64,000 nt of DNA from Bog-532 sp963742865. GTDB taxonomy: Bacteria; Actinomycetota; Actinomycetes; Streptosporangiales; Streptosporangiaceae. A model generated the notes under the pieces. The model saw only the letters and a list, made by a program, of their open reading frames with translations, made no database searches and was not told the DNA's origin. The stretch lies in contig CAVUNW010000050.1 of assembly GCA_963742865.1 (NCBI GenBank), positions 1-64,000 on the forward strand, given 5' to 3'. Of the stretch, positions 37,084 through 46,911 are shown in pieces; positions within the stretch are counted from its first letter, which is position 1, and every line of letters begins with the position of its first letter. Position numbers and translations under genes: made by a program.

Positions 37084-38428
37084 GTAATCCACCTCCACGT
37101 TGCCTCTGAAGCTCTCGGTGGATCACCGTAGACCTATGGATCAGCCGACATGTAGCAAATCCGAAAGATTTGCCCATTGTCCGCTTTCGCCCCGAGTATG
37201 ACCGAAAGTCGCGAGCAACTTATTACGGACTTCTTACGCCCCAGTTCAGCGGGCAGTTCCGTTGGCGTGATCGGGGCGAGATAGCTTCGTGATAGACGGT
37301 CCGGGCCTCAGCGCCCCGCCTTGCCGCGCACCTTTCCGTACGTTCTGTTATCCGGCGGATAACGGTTCGTAACCGGATTCCCAGCATCTCCGCGACGACC
37401 CTGAGCGCTGCTCAGCCTGCCCCGTCACCTGCCCCGCCTGGGGCGCCCGGGCACCACCTCGCGCAGGCCGCAGCCCACGCGGCGTCCTGGTCATCAGCAC
37501 CACGAGCACCCGGCCCCGGCGGCAGGCGACCCGGCTGGTTCATGCGGGCAATTGGGGTCATTCGCGGCGTGAGCGTCGCCGGAAATAGCTACGTCACCGC
37601 ACCATAAAGCGGATTGATACCGAACGGACCTGATATCGGCTGATCCCGGCGGAACAAAGCGGTGCCTGCCGAGGTGGCACCACCTGGGCAGGAGGCGTCC
37701 TGGGTGCGGGCGTCAGCCCCCGGGAGCCGGGCGTCCCGGGTGCGGCCGGGCCAGGGACCGGGCCGGTGCGGCCCGGCTCCCCGGCACTGACCAGCGATAT
37801 CGCGCCCAGACCGGCCACTCCCCCGCGAAAGGAAAGGATCGCGGGCGTAACCGCCCTACCGCCGTCGCATCCGCGCCGAAACTGCCAGCCGGTTCTGTTC
37901 GGTTTATTCATGACCTGGCCGGCTGTTAACAGAAAGGGCTGCGGCACCGGCCAGCGCGCATTTATTACGCGCCCGGTAATAACGTGCCGGGCACGTCGCG
38001 AGCCGCGGCCATCAATGAATTCCGGAAATGGTACCGGCCGGTATCGGGGCCATGCGCCGGCGCTCCCTCCACCCGGCGCGTTCCGGGGAACGCCATGGCC
38101 GGCGCACCGTGTGGCGTAGCACACGCATGACCCGCGGATCGCCTGGGCACGCTGGTAATGGGGGCAACGAGGCCCGGAGGTTGCTGTCAGATGCGAAAAG
38201 AGCGTTCACCGCACTCCGGCGGGGGAGATAGCCTGTGGCACAGCGCGCCAGTATCGACGTGGCGCAGCAGCCCGCCAGGCATCGTTTCCCCACTCAGTCA
38301 CATCGGCCCCGGCAGCTTCAGGGGCGGTTTCGCCGCACCCATGACACCCGGGCCGTGGAACTGTGTCTTAAACGTTACTGATCTTTGATGTACTCAGCGT
38401 TTGACTAAGGGAGCGAGGAGAAGGCGCC
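37084..38428. other. 1.3-kb region without a supported gene
   Basis: Open frames here (for example 37594-38124 minus) are rich in Arg, Gly and Pro, lack domains and differ from the neighbours in composition, so I do not call them. The part from 37150 to 37380 is more AT-rich and should hold the promoter of the secreted-protein gene. Several short GC-rich inverted repeats occur. I see no tRNA, riboswitch consensus or IS end. It may be a long regulatory region or decayed sequence. Confidence 0.5.
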
Positions 38429-39676
38429 GTGTCGCATCCGGATTGGTTCCGCCGCCTGGTACCGGGACGGGGAGCTGGCCGCCCGCGGAAGTCCGTACTG
38501 ATCACGGCCGTATCGGCTGCCCTCGTCGTCATCGCTGGCGTGGCCGTTCTGCTGGTAACGTCGGGGAAGACCGCGTTGCGCACCACGTCGGTCGCGGCCT
38601 CAAGCCAGGACAAGCAAACCGGGAACGGAGCCAGGCCGGCCGCCGCGCATAGCACGCAGCCCGCCGCCCCCCTCCAGATCACGTCGGTCACACCGGGCTC
38701 GAACTTCCGCAACGTCAACGGGACCAGCCCGATCCAGGTCAGCTTCTCCGCGCCGCTGACCCAGAACACCCCACTGCCCCGGCTGTCCCCCCCGGTGGCC
38801 GGTTCCTGGAAGGTCGACGGCACGTCCGCCACCTTCACGCCGTCCACGGGAGTCCCCGAGAGCACCACGGTGACGCTCACCGTCCCCGGCGGCTCGTCCG
38901 GGATGCGCTCGGCGGCCGGCGCCAAGGCGGGAGCGGGCGGCTACCTGGCGTCCGGATTCACCCGGAGCTTCACCACCGGCCCGTACTCCACGCTGCGGCT
39001 GGAGCAACTGCTGGCTCAGCTCGGCTACCTGCCGCTGACCTGGGCGCCGGCCGGGACCGCGATCCAGCCGACGGACACCGCCGGCCAGCTGGCCGCCGCG
39101 TACAGCCCGCCGTCCGGCAGCTTCACCTGGCAGAGCGGCTACCCATCCGTGCTGCACAGCCTCTGGTCGGAAGGCTCGGGCAACCTCGTCCTGAGCGGCG
39201 CGGTCCGGGCCTTCCAGTCCGAGCAGGGCCTGACGATGGACGGCGTGGCCGGGCCGCAGGTGTGGTCCGATCTGCTCAAGGCGGTCGCCGGCGGGCACAG
39301 CAACGGCAACGGGTACACCTACGCGCTGGCCAGTCAGTCGATCCCGGAGACGCTGACCATCTGGCACGACGGCCGGGAAGTGCTGCGCAGCGCGGCCAAC
39401 ACCGGGATCCCGGCGGCGCCGACCGCGAACGGGACCTTCCCGGTCTACATGCGGCTGCCGTTCCAGATCATGAAGGGCACCAACCCGGATGGCAGCAAGT
39501 ACGCCGACCCGGTGTCCTGGATCTCGTACTTCAACGGCGGCGACGCCGTGCACTACTTCGTCCGTGGTTCCTACGGCTGGCCGCAGAGCCTCGGCTGCGT
39601 GGAACTGCCCGAGACCGCCGCCAAGTCCGCGTACGGGTACCTGACCTACGGCAGCCTGGTCACGGTCACCGGCTGA
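38429..39676 (+). CDS. Membrane-anchored L,D-transpeptidase with peptidoglycan-binding domain
   Basis: The GTG follows GGAGCGAGGAGAAGG. The 415-residue protein has one N-terminal transmembrane helix (SVLITAVSAALVVIAGVAVLLV) and an Ig-like domain (ITSVTPGSNFRNVNGTSPIQVSFSAPL). A peptidoglycan-binding-1-type segment follows (LSGAVRAFQSEQGLTMDGVAGPQVWSDLL), then a YkuD-type domain with HYFVRGSYGWPQSLGCVELP, in which Cys is the nucleophile and SLGCVEL replaces the usual SHGCVRM. It is anchored by a helix rather than a lipid, unlike the two Ldt lipoproteins nearby, and binds glycan through its middle domain. The sequence is intact. Confidence 0.87.
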   Translation: MSHPDWFRRLVPGRGAGRPRKSVLITAVSAALVVIAGVAVLLVTSGKTALRTTSVAASSQDKQTGNGARPAAAHSTQPAAPLQITSVTPGSNFRNVNGTSPIQVSFSAPLTQNTPLPRLSPPVAGSWKVDGTSATFTPSTGVPESTTVTLTVPGGSSGMRSAAGAKAGAGGYLASGFTRSFTTGPYSTLRLEQLLAQLGYLPLTWAPAGTAIQPTDTAGQLAAAYSPPSGSFTWQSGYPSVLHSLWSEGSGNLVLSGAVRAFQSEQGLTMDGVAGPQVWSDLLKAVAGGHSNGNGYTYALASQSIPETLTIWHDGREVLRSAANTGIPAAPTANGTFPVYMRLPFQIMKGTNPDGSKYADPVSWISYFNGGDAVHYFVRGSYGWPQSLGCVELPETAAKSAYGYLTYGSLVTVTG

Positions 39677-39686
39677 GGGTGGCTGG

Positions 39687-40397
39687 CTACCAGCTGGCGG
39701 TGGCGGGCACCGCGGCCATGGCCAGCGGGCTGGCCTCGTCGAGCTCGGCGGGGGCGCCGAGGGTCGCGGCCAGCGTCGCCGCGAACCGGCTGGCGGGCGC
39801 CATGCGCGCGACGCGGGCCGCCTCGGCGAGGGTGTCCACGTCCACCAGCTCAGGAGTCATGTGGATGCGCAGTCCCGCCTGGATCAGCCGGACCAGCTGA
39901 GCGCGACCGGTGGCCGGCTCCGACATGGGGACGCCGAGCGTCAGATCGGGATCGGGCAGGCGCAGGCCGAGCATCCAGAATCCGCCATCCTCGGCCGGCC
40001 CGAACACGGCGTCGGCCATGGTCCGGGCCAGCGGCTCGGCGGCCGACTCGAGCAGGCCGGCCGTCACCTGCGGAGTGTCCATGCCGATCAGCACGACCGG
40101 CACCGGGAGGTCTCCGTAGGTGTCCCACATGGCCGCGGCGATGCGCTCGTCGAGGCCGTCGCCACGCTGCGGGATCACGTCGAAGCCGTCCGGGAGCCAG
40201 GACCCGGGCTCACCGGCGAGGGCGAGGACGCGGCGGACGACCCGGGTGCGGCGCACCGCGTCCAGCGTGTCGGCCAGGGCGGCTTCGGCCAGGGCAGCGG
40301 CCTCGCGCGGGGTGAACGGCGGCGTGAGCCTGGTCTTGACCCGGCCCGGGATGGGCTCCTTGGCCAGGACCAGCACCTGGGCCGCGAGATCGGTCAT
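39687..40397 (-). CDS. DUF2064 (TIGR04282-type) nucleotidyl/glycosyl transferase-like protein
   Basis: The 236-residue protein begins AAQVLVLAKEPIPGRVKTRLTPPFTPREAAALAEAAL, the characteristic KxP-x-G-xVKTRL of this GT-A-fold family, and holds VPVVLIGMDTPQVTAGLLESA (D-x-P motif) and VFGPAEDGGFWMLGLR. TIGR04282 members were linked to arsenosugar synthesis in some bacteria, but most actinobacterial copies lie in uncharacterised clusters. The start codon overlaps the stop of the upstream GT2 gene in ATGA, so the two are co-translated and probably act on the same lipid or sugar substrate. The sequence is intact. Confidence 0.83.
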   Translation of the reverse strand: MTDLAAQVLVLAKEPIPGRVKTRLTPPFTPREAAALAEAALADTLDAVRRTRVVRRVLALAGEPGSWLPDGFDVIPQRGDGLDERIAAAMWDTYGDLPVPVVLIGMDTPQVTAGLLESAAEPLARTMADAVFGPAEDGGFWMLGLRLPDPDLTLGVPMSEPATGRAQLVRLIQAGLRIHMTPELVDVDTLAEAARVARMAPASRFAATLAATLGAPAELDEASPLAMAAVPATASW

Positions 40398-41044
40398 GAC
40401 GCCAGCACCTTGCGCATGTCCCGGACGGTCCGGATCGTGCCGCCGACGGTCCCGGTGACCTTCGATTTCCCGGTGCGCGGGTAGTACGGCACGTCGCGTT
40501 CACTGACTCGCCAGCCCGCCTCCGCGGCGCGGACGACGGTCTCCAGCGGGTAACCGAACCGCCGGTCCGAGATCGGCAGGTCGAGCAGCGCCGCACGGCG
40601 CGCGGCGCGCATCGGGCCGATGTCGTGGACCTGTACCCCGGACCGGCGGCGCAGCGCCGACGCAACGACGACGTTGCCGAGGCGGGCGTGCCACGGCCAC
40701 GCGCCCGCGCCCTGCGGACGGCGCCGGCCGAGGGCCAGATCGGCCCGGTCGCCGGCGACCAGATCCGAGACGATGGGCAGGTCCGCCGGATCCAGCGACC
40801 CGTCGGCGTCCATGAAGCACACAATGTCGTTCTTGGCGGCGTCCAGCCCGGCGTGACAGGCCGCGCCGTAACCCCGCTGCGGGACGTGGACCACGGTCGC
40901 GCCATGGTCCGCGGCGATCGCCGGGGAGCCGTCAGTGGAGCCGTTGTCGGCTACGATCGGCCGGTACCCGGAGGGCATCCTCGACAGCAGCCAGGGCAGG
41001 GCGCCCGCTTCGTTGAGACACGGCAGGACGACATCGATCTCCAT
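40394..41044 (-). CDS. Family 2 glycosyltransferase (dolichyl-phosphate mannosyltransferase-like)
   Basis: The 216-residue GT-A protein reads MEIDVVLPCLNEAGALPWLLSRM, IVADNGSTDGSPAIAADHGATVVHVPQRGYGAACHAGLDAA, DIVCFMDADGSLDPADL (DxD motif) and later RFGYPLETVVRAAEAGWRVSERDVPYYPRTGKSKVTG. This set is typical of GT2 enzymes that charge a polyprenyl phosphate. No membrane helix is present. The downstream DUF2064 gene overlaps it by 4 bp. With the epimerase, methyltransferase and GT-C protein nearby it suggests assembly of a modified surface glycan. The donor sugar is unknown. Confidence 0.87.
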   Translation of the reverse strand: MEIDVVLPCLNEAGALPWLLSRMPSGYRPIVADNGSTDGSPAIAADHGATVVHVPQRGYGAACHAGLDAAKNDIVCFMDADGSLDPADLPIVSDLVAGDRADLALGRRRPQGAGAWPWHARLGNVVVASALRRRSGVQVHDIGPMRAARRAALLDLPISDRRFGYPLETVVRAAEAGWRVSERDVPYYPRTGKSKVTGTVGGTIRTVRDMRKVLAS

Positions 41045-41247
41045 GGCGCAGACACTACGTCTGGGACCGGCCGCAAACCGGACGAAAGCCCTTACAAAGC
41101 GGTGACGCCGCGACGTTCCCGCCGGGGGCTCCGCAGGCCCGCCCGGCCCCGCACGGCTCCGGGCGGTAGTCGAGCCGGCCCCTTACAGACTGATGACGGC
41201 GAACCGTCCTGTGCTCCATCGCGACGGCCCCATGCTTGGCTCGTGTC

Positions 41248-42339
41248 ATGCGGGTGCTGGTAACCGGCGCGGCCGGGTTCATCGGATCACACATCATGGA
41301 GGCCGCACGCGGCCTCGGTTACGAGGTGCGCGGCTTTGATTCGCTGACGCCTGCCGTCCACGACGGCATGCCGCACTACATCCCCGGCGACGCGGACATG
41401 GTCGTCGCCGACGTCCGCGACGCGGGCGCGGTGTCCCGGGCCCTGGACGGCGTGGACGTAGTGTGCCATCAGGCCGCGCTGGTCGGCCTGGGCGTCGATC
41501 TGTCGGACCTGCCCGGCTACTGCGACGTGAACGTGACCGGCACGGCCACGCTGCTGAACGCGATGGGCCAGGCCGGCGTCCAGCGCCTGGTGCTCGCGTC
41601 CTCCATGGTCGTGTACGGCGAGGGCGCCTACGACTGCGCCAGGCACGGCCGCGTCCGGCCGGCCCCGCGCGCCCGGGAGGACCTGGCCGCGGGCCAGTTC
41701 GAGCCGCGCTGCCCGCAGTGCGGCGAGGCCCTGGTCACCGCGACCGTCACCGAGGACGCCCCGATGGATCCGCGTAACGCCTACGCGGCGAGCAAGCTGG
41801 CGCAGGAGCACCTGGCGGCCACGTGGGCACGCCTCACCGGGGGCCGTTCGGTCGCGCTGCGCTACCACAACGTGTACGGCCCGCGGATGCCGCGGGACAC
41901 GCCGTACTCCGGGGTGGCCGCGATCTTCCGGTCCGCACTGGAGAAGGGTGTCCCGCCGAAGGTCTTCGAAGACGGCAGGCAGCAGCGTGACTTTGTGCAC
42001 GTCACCGACGTGGCCGCGGCCAACCTGGTCGCGCTGGCCGCGACGGAGGACGGCCCGTCCGTCCCGGCAGGCAGCGCGCACAGCTACAACGTCGCCAGCG
42101 GCCATCCGCATACGGTCGGGGAGATGGCGGCGGCGCTGGCGGATGAATTCGGCGGCGGTCTGGTGCCAAAGATCACTGGGGACTTCCGGCTCGGTGATGT
42201 CCGGCACATCGTGGCTTCCCCGGCCGCCGCCGAGCAAGGCCTGGGGTTCCGGGCGCAGGTCGGATTCACCGAGGGCATCGCCGAGTTCGCCAAGGCCCCC
42301 CTCCGCGAACCCGCCCGCGTCCCCGACACCCTGATGTAA
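41248..42339 (+). CDS. NDP-sugar epimerase/dehydratase with zinc-knuckle-like insertion
   Basis: The 363-residue extended SDR starts MRVLVTGAAGFIGSHIMEAARGLGYEVRGFDSL (GxxGxxG), has SSMVVYGEG with the catalytic Ser and NAYAASKLAQEHLAATWARL with YxxxK, and VALRYHNVYGPRM. An insertion of about 45 residues after VVYGEGAYDCARHG contains RCPQCGEAL; with the preceding Cys and His it could bind zinc. This insertion is known from dTDP-L-rhamnose 4-epimerase-like proteins. A TTG 12 bases upstream is an alternative start. It diverges from the GT2/DUF2064 pair. The sequence is intact. Confidence 0.85.
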   Translation: MRVLVTGAAGFIGSHIMEAARGLGYEVRGFDSLTPAVHDGMPHYIPGDADMVVADVRDAGAVSRALDGVDVVCHQAALVGLGVDLSDLPGYCDVNVTGTATLLNAMGQAGVQRLVLASSMVVYGEGAYDCARHGRVRPAPRAREDLAAGQFEPRCPQCGEALVTATVTEDAPMDPRNAYAASKLAQEHLAATWARLTGGRSVALRYHNVYGPRMPRDTPYSGVAAIFRSALEKGVPPKVFEDGRQQRDFVHVTDVAAANLVALAATEDGPSVPAGSAHSYNVASGHPHTVGEMAAALADEFGGGLVPKITGDFRLGDVRHIVASPAAAEQGLGFRAQVGFTEGIAEFAKAPLREPARVPDTLM

Positions 42340-42353
42340 ACCGAGCCGCTGCC

Positions 42354-45095
42354 CTAGCTGCGGTGGTCCCGTGCCAGGTCGACCCGCCCGCGGAGACCGA
42401 GTTTGCGGTAGATGCGGGTGAGGTTGGCTTCGACTGTCTTCACGCTGATGTACAGGGTGGCGGCGATCTCGGGGTTGCTGTGCCCGGACGCGACGAGTTC
42501 GGCGATGCGCCGCTCGGTGGGCGTGAGCGTGCTGTCGCGGCCGGGCGCGAGGCGGGCCCGCTGCGTCTCGGCGAGCGACTGCCAGCGCGGGGCGCCGAGG
42601 CTGGCAAAGGTGGCGGCTGCTTCGTCGAGGGTGGCGGCGGCGTCGCGGCGCTGACGGGCCTTGCGCTGCGCGGTGCCGAGCACGAGCAGGCAGCGGCCGA
42701 GTTCGAACGGCAGCCCCCGCTCGCGGGCCTCGGGGATGACCGCCGCGACCGCGGTCACGGCGGCAGCGGGGTTGCGTTGCGCGAGCCGCAGGGCGGCTTC
42801 GGCGCGGCCGCTGGTGATCCTCGCCCAGGGGTGGTCCTGCCGCGCTGCGGCTTCCTGCAGCCAGGCGAGCCGATCAGCGGCCCTGTCCAGCTGGCCAGTT
42901 GCCGCCCACGCCTCGATCAGATCAGGGGTGAACGGAATGGCCCCGGGATCCCCGATGCCGGTGTCCTGCAGCATGTCGGCGATCGGGTCGAGCCAGCGCA
43001 GCGCCGCCGCCGGATCGTCGATGGACAGCTCGATCAGGCCAAGCACCCACCGGCACGCGGCCGTAAAGAACGAGTCCCCTTGAGCCTCCGCAAGCTCAGC
43101 TCCTTTGGCCGCGAGCGCACGGGCGCGGCCGATTTCTCCCCGGCATGCGTCCATGAGAGCCACATAGAAGGCAGCAGATTCCTTCCTGACCATGGCCACT
43201 CTCACGGCTCCAGCGGGCAACGATTGCAGCGTGCGCAGCCGCGTCGTCCCATCGGCCCGCACGCCACTCCACGTCCACCAGATGGCCCCGGGCATCATTA
43301 GCGCCCTCGTCCACGCCACGTTGCCGGGACACATCGATCACGGCCTGAAACAGGTCACGCGCCTCATCTACCTCGCCGCGCGACACATGCCACAAAGCCA
43401 GCGTCAGCTCCGGTGCGTCGGGAGGATATGGCGTGTCGGCGAACCCGGGAAGCGCGACCGCCGCCCGGAGCTGCTCTCCGGCGCCAGGATCGCCCGCCGC
43501 GGCGGCGGCAAACGCCTCCGCGGCCAAAGCTTCCCGCAGGACACCAGGGTCACCGGCCGCGCGTGCCTGGGCCACGGCCCGGCATACGGGCCGCGCGCTG
43601 CATCCACCCGCCCCTGCAGCTGGAAACGGACATTACCTAGATCGATGCCGACCCGGGCGGCACGGGCCGGGTCGCGGCCGGCGAGGTCCTCGAAGGCCTC
43701 GGCGTACAGGCGGCATGCGGTGCCGAAGTCGGGTTCCACCGCCGCGCGCAGGCTGGTGAGCTGCCCGCGCAACGAGACGGGGACATCGAGCGCCCATTTT
43801 TCGCCCAGGCGGCGTACCTGCTCGAATTCGCCGGCCGCGTTCAGCTGCTCCAGCCACATCACGCGGCGGCGCCATGCGGTCAGGCTGTTCGGATCTGGAC
43901 TGAGGTCGGCCGCCGCTTTGGCCAGGGCCGCGGCCCGGGCGGGCGCCCCGCGGGCGCCCGCCCGGCCGGCGGCCTGCTCGGCCCGGTCGGCCAGCGCCTC
44001 GTCGGGCTCGTCGGCGCCGCAGGCCAGATGCCACGCGGCCTCGTCCTGGTCTTCCAGCGCCACTCCGATAGCGCGATGCAGGCGGCGCCGGCCAGGGCCG
44101 GACAACATGGCCCCCGCAGCCTCCCGGAGCAGCGGATGGCTGAACCGCAGGACCGGGTCGGGCGCAGCAGCCTCAAGCACACCCGCCTCCAGCGCCTCAT
44201 CCACCCATTCGCTAACAGGGACGTCGGCGACCGCGCGCAGCAGCGCCCGGGTCGGCGCCTCGGCCACTGCGGCGGCCTGGACCACGGTCAGTACCTGCGG
44301 GCTGAGCCGGTCCAGGCGGCTGCGCAGCGACCCGGTCAGCGTCGACGGCAGGTGAACCGCCGCGCTGTCGCGCCCGCCACGGGCGACGGTCTCGCGGGCC
44401 AGTTCCAGCGCCGCATACGGGCTGCCCGCCGCCAGCGTCACCACCTGCCGCAGCACCCCCAGCGACCAGCCTCCCGGAAAGCGGCGCATGACCAGCTCCG
44501 ACAACGCCGCATCATCCAGCCCGGCCAGGTCCACGCGGGTCACGCATGCTCCGAGCTCGTGATCGAGCAGCGGGGCCAGCCCGCGGTCGGCGTGCCCGGT
44601 CCGGACCGCCACCAGCCAGCGCACTGGCGCGTCCTTCAGCCGGACGGCCGCGCACTCGAGCAGCCGGAGGCTGTCCTGGTCCACCCACTGCTCGTCATCG
44701 ACCGCGACCACCACACCCGCCACCGCCAGCTCGCGCAGCACTCCGACCGTCGCCCGCTCCAGCAACGTCCTCGTCACCGGCGCCCGGGCGGCTGCCAGGC
44801 CGAGAGCCTCCCGCAGGGCAACGGCCTGCGGCTGTGGCAGCCGGGGCAGCACCGCACCGGTCACTGGGTCGACCAGATCGGCGAGGTTCGCCAGCCCGGC
44901 CTGCCCGCCTTGCAGCCCCGTCGTCCGCAGCACCACGGTGCCGAGCGGCTGCGCGTCCGCCACAGCCCGCCACAACGTCGTCTTGCCGATCCCCGGCGCG
45001 CCCATGATCACGGCCGCCGCAGCAGTGCCCTTAGGGCCCGGCGATAGTGCTTCCTGGCATGCCGCCAGCTCCGCATAGCGGCCGAATAATGTCAC
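42354..45095 (-). pseudogene. Large LuxR-family ATPase regulator, two frameshifts
   Basis: GTG 45095 opens TLFGRYAELAACQEAL and a Walker A GAPGIGKTTLWRAV; the Walker B-like segment is VVVAVDDEQWVDQDSL. The AAA/STAND part is followed by a helical repeat region that shifts frame near 43560 (to AGDPGVLREALAAEAFAAAAAGDPGAGE) and near 43200 (to AGAVRVAMVRKESAAFYVALMDACRGEIGRARALAAKGAELAEAQGD). The LuxR helix-turn-helix LTPTERRIAELVASGHSNPEIAATLYISVKTVEANLTRIYRKLGL ends at 42354. Corrected, it is about 910 residues, the family norm. It lies beside the epimerase and the two-component genes and may control the cluster. The ligand is unknown. Confidence 0.83.
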
Positions 45096-45287
45096 CGGAC
45101 CAGCGTAACGGCACTAACCCAAAAAGGATCAAGGTCCATTAGGCCCTCGTGGCCAGCGACTGGCGTCGGCCCCACTGGCCGGGCACATGCTCTCCGCCGG
45201 TAACGCCTAGGGGATTCCCCAATGCCTGCGCCGGCCGAAAGGCACTCTCGAGGTCAACAGCCGACCAACAAGGCAAAGGAGAAAACC

Positions 45288-45575
45288 ATGAACCACATCC
45301 GCCGCGTCACTGGCATCGTGGCCGGTCTGGCCGCCAGCCTCCTGGCGTACCTCGTCTGGGCCACGGCCGCGCTCGCCTACCCCATTCCCCCGCCGGGCGG
45401 ACCAGCTCTCCCCGTGCAGCCGTCACCCCAGGTGCACACCATCGCCACCGGCGGTATGCCCGGCTGGCAGATCACGCTGATCGCCGTCGGAACCGCGATC
45501 CTCGCCGCCAGCCTGGCCGTGGCCCTCGACCGGGCACGCATGGCACGCCGGCACCTGACCATGCCGAACGCGTGA
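45288..45575 (+). CDS. Small secreted or bitopic membrane protein
   Basis: ATG 45288 lies eight bases after AAAGGAG. The 95-residue product has a first hydrophobic segment with an apparent signal peptidase site (IVAGLAASLLAYLVWATAALAYP) and a Pro-rich extracellular stretch (PIPPPGGPALPVQPSP). A second helix (ITLIAVGTAILAASLAVAL) is followed by Arg-rich cytosolic residues. Proteins of this pattern are common in actinobacteria and uncharacterised. It diverges from the LuxR regulator and converges on the histidine kinase. Confidence 0.65.
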   Translation: MNHIRRVTGIVAGLAASLLAYLVWATAALAYPIPPPGGPALPVQPSPQVHTIATGGMPGWQITLIAVGTAILAASLAVALDRARMARRHLTMPNA

Positions 45576-45666
45576 CCCTGGCCGCAGCGAACCCGCGACC
45601 GGTCGCCCGGCATGAAGAATTTAGGCCCTCCCAGGACCGCCGGAAGGGCAGGTACCGGGGCGGCGG

Positions 45667-46911
45667 CTAGCTGGCGGCTACGGCGCGCTGGTGGGAGACG
45701 GGGGGGCGGGCGACAGCGGGGGCCGGCGGGCGGGCCAGGGGGAGCCGGATGAGGAACTGGCAGCCGGGCCCGGCGTTGCGCACGGCGATCTGGCCCGAGT
45801 GGGCCTCGACGATCCCCCGGGCGATGCTGAGCCCCAGTCCGGCACCCTCCTGCGGGCCGGGGGTGCGGGCCGCCTCACCGCGGAAGGCGACGTCGAAGAC
45901 GCGCGGCAGATCCTGCGGCGGGATGCCACCACAGGCGTCGGACACGCTGAAGTGGGCCATGCCCTCCTGCACGTCGCCCAGCACCTCGACGGTCCCGTCG
46001 GCGGGAGTGTGCCGGATCGCGTTGATGATCAGGTTGCGCAGCGCCCGCCCGAACTCGGCGGGATCGGCGTAGATCGGCATGCCGCGGACCGCGGAGCTGG
46101 CCAGCCGGACGCCCTTGGCCCGGGCCACCGGCTCGGCGCTGGCGAGGACCTCGGCGACCAGATCATCGAGCCCCACCATGCGGCGGGACAGCCGCAGTGC
46201 GCCCGCGTGGATGCGGGACAGCTCGAACAGGTCGTCGATCATGACGGAGAGCCGGTCCACCTCACGCCGGATCTGCGTGTGGTAGCTGCTGACCTCGCGC
46301 GGATCGATGACCACCTGATCTTCCAGGGCCTCGGCCATCGCGCGCAGCCCGGCCAGCGGGGTGCGCAGGTCGTGGCTGACCCAGGCGACCAGTTCACGGC
46401 GGCTCGCTTCCAGCGCGCGCTCGCGGTTCCGCGCCTGCGCCAGCCGCTCATGCGCGGCGGCCAGGCCGTCGGACAGCCCGGCCAGCTCGGCGGGCAGCGG
46501 TATCGACGGCGGGATGTACAGGCCGCTGTCGCCGACCTTCTGCACCGAGGTGAGCAGCTGCCGACTGGCCTTGGTCAGCTTGCGGCCGATGAGCATCGCG
46601 ACGGCGAACCCGGCCAGGCCTGCGATGGCCATCAGCTCCAGCATGACCTCACGGTCCTGGGAGTTGCCCACCATGATGACCGTAATGCCGCCGACCCCGG
46701 CGATGGCCGTCACCACGGTCACACCCGAGATGAGCGCGAGCATCGAGCCGATGGAGCGGTGCGCGAGCGCGCGGAGCGCGATGACCCCCACGATGGTGGT
46801 CACGGCCCCGATCGCGGCCGCGGATTCCAGGACGTGGAGCAGGTCGGAGGCCTGCACTCCCGGCACGAGATCGCCGGGCGCCGCGAGGACGCCCGGCGTG
46901 GCCACGGCCAT
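45667..46911 (-). CDS. Two-component sensor histidine kinase
   Basis: The 414-residue protein has four hydrophobic helices in its first 110 residues (AAAIGAVTTIVGVIALRAL, IGSMLALISGVTVVTAIAG, ITVIMVGN, LELMAIAGLAGFAVAMLIG), which serve as the sensor, then a HAMP-like linker. The H box is RELVAWVSHDLRTPLAGLRAM. The HATPase domain has LRNLIINAIRHTPADG (N box), VSDACGGIPPQDLPRVFDVAFRG (G1/F) and GAGLGLSIARGIVEAHSG (G2). Its ATG overlaps the response regulator stop (TGATG), so the pair is co-translated. The signal is unknown; the absence of a large extracellular loop suggests a membrane-derived cue. Confidence 0.9.
   Translation of the reverse strand: MAVATPGVLAAPGDLVPGVQASDLLHVLESAAAIGAVTTIVGVIALRALAHRSIGSMLALISGVTVVTAIAGVGGITVIMVGNSQDREVMLELMAIAGLAGFAVAMLIGRKLTKASRQLLTSVQKVGDSGLYIPPSIPLPAELAGLSDGLAAAHERLAQARNRERALEASRRELVAWVSHDLRTPLAGLRAMAEALEDQVVIDPREVSSYHTQIRREVDRLSVMIDDLFELSRIHAGALRLSRRMVGLDDLVAEVLASAEPVARAKGVRLASSAVRGMPIYADPAEFGRALRNLIINAIRHTPADGTVEVLGDVQEGMAHFSVSDACGGIPPQDLPRVFDVAFRGEAARTPGPQEGAGLGLSIARGIVEAHSGQIAVRNAGPGCQFLIRLPLARPPAPAVARPPVSHQRAVAAS

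Noticed and set aside
37594..38124. Possible 176-residue gene on the minus strand
   Set aside because: No domain, Arg/Pro/Gly-rich composition and no ribosome-binding site; probably a chance frame in GC-rich DNA.
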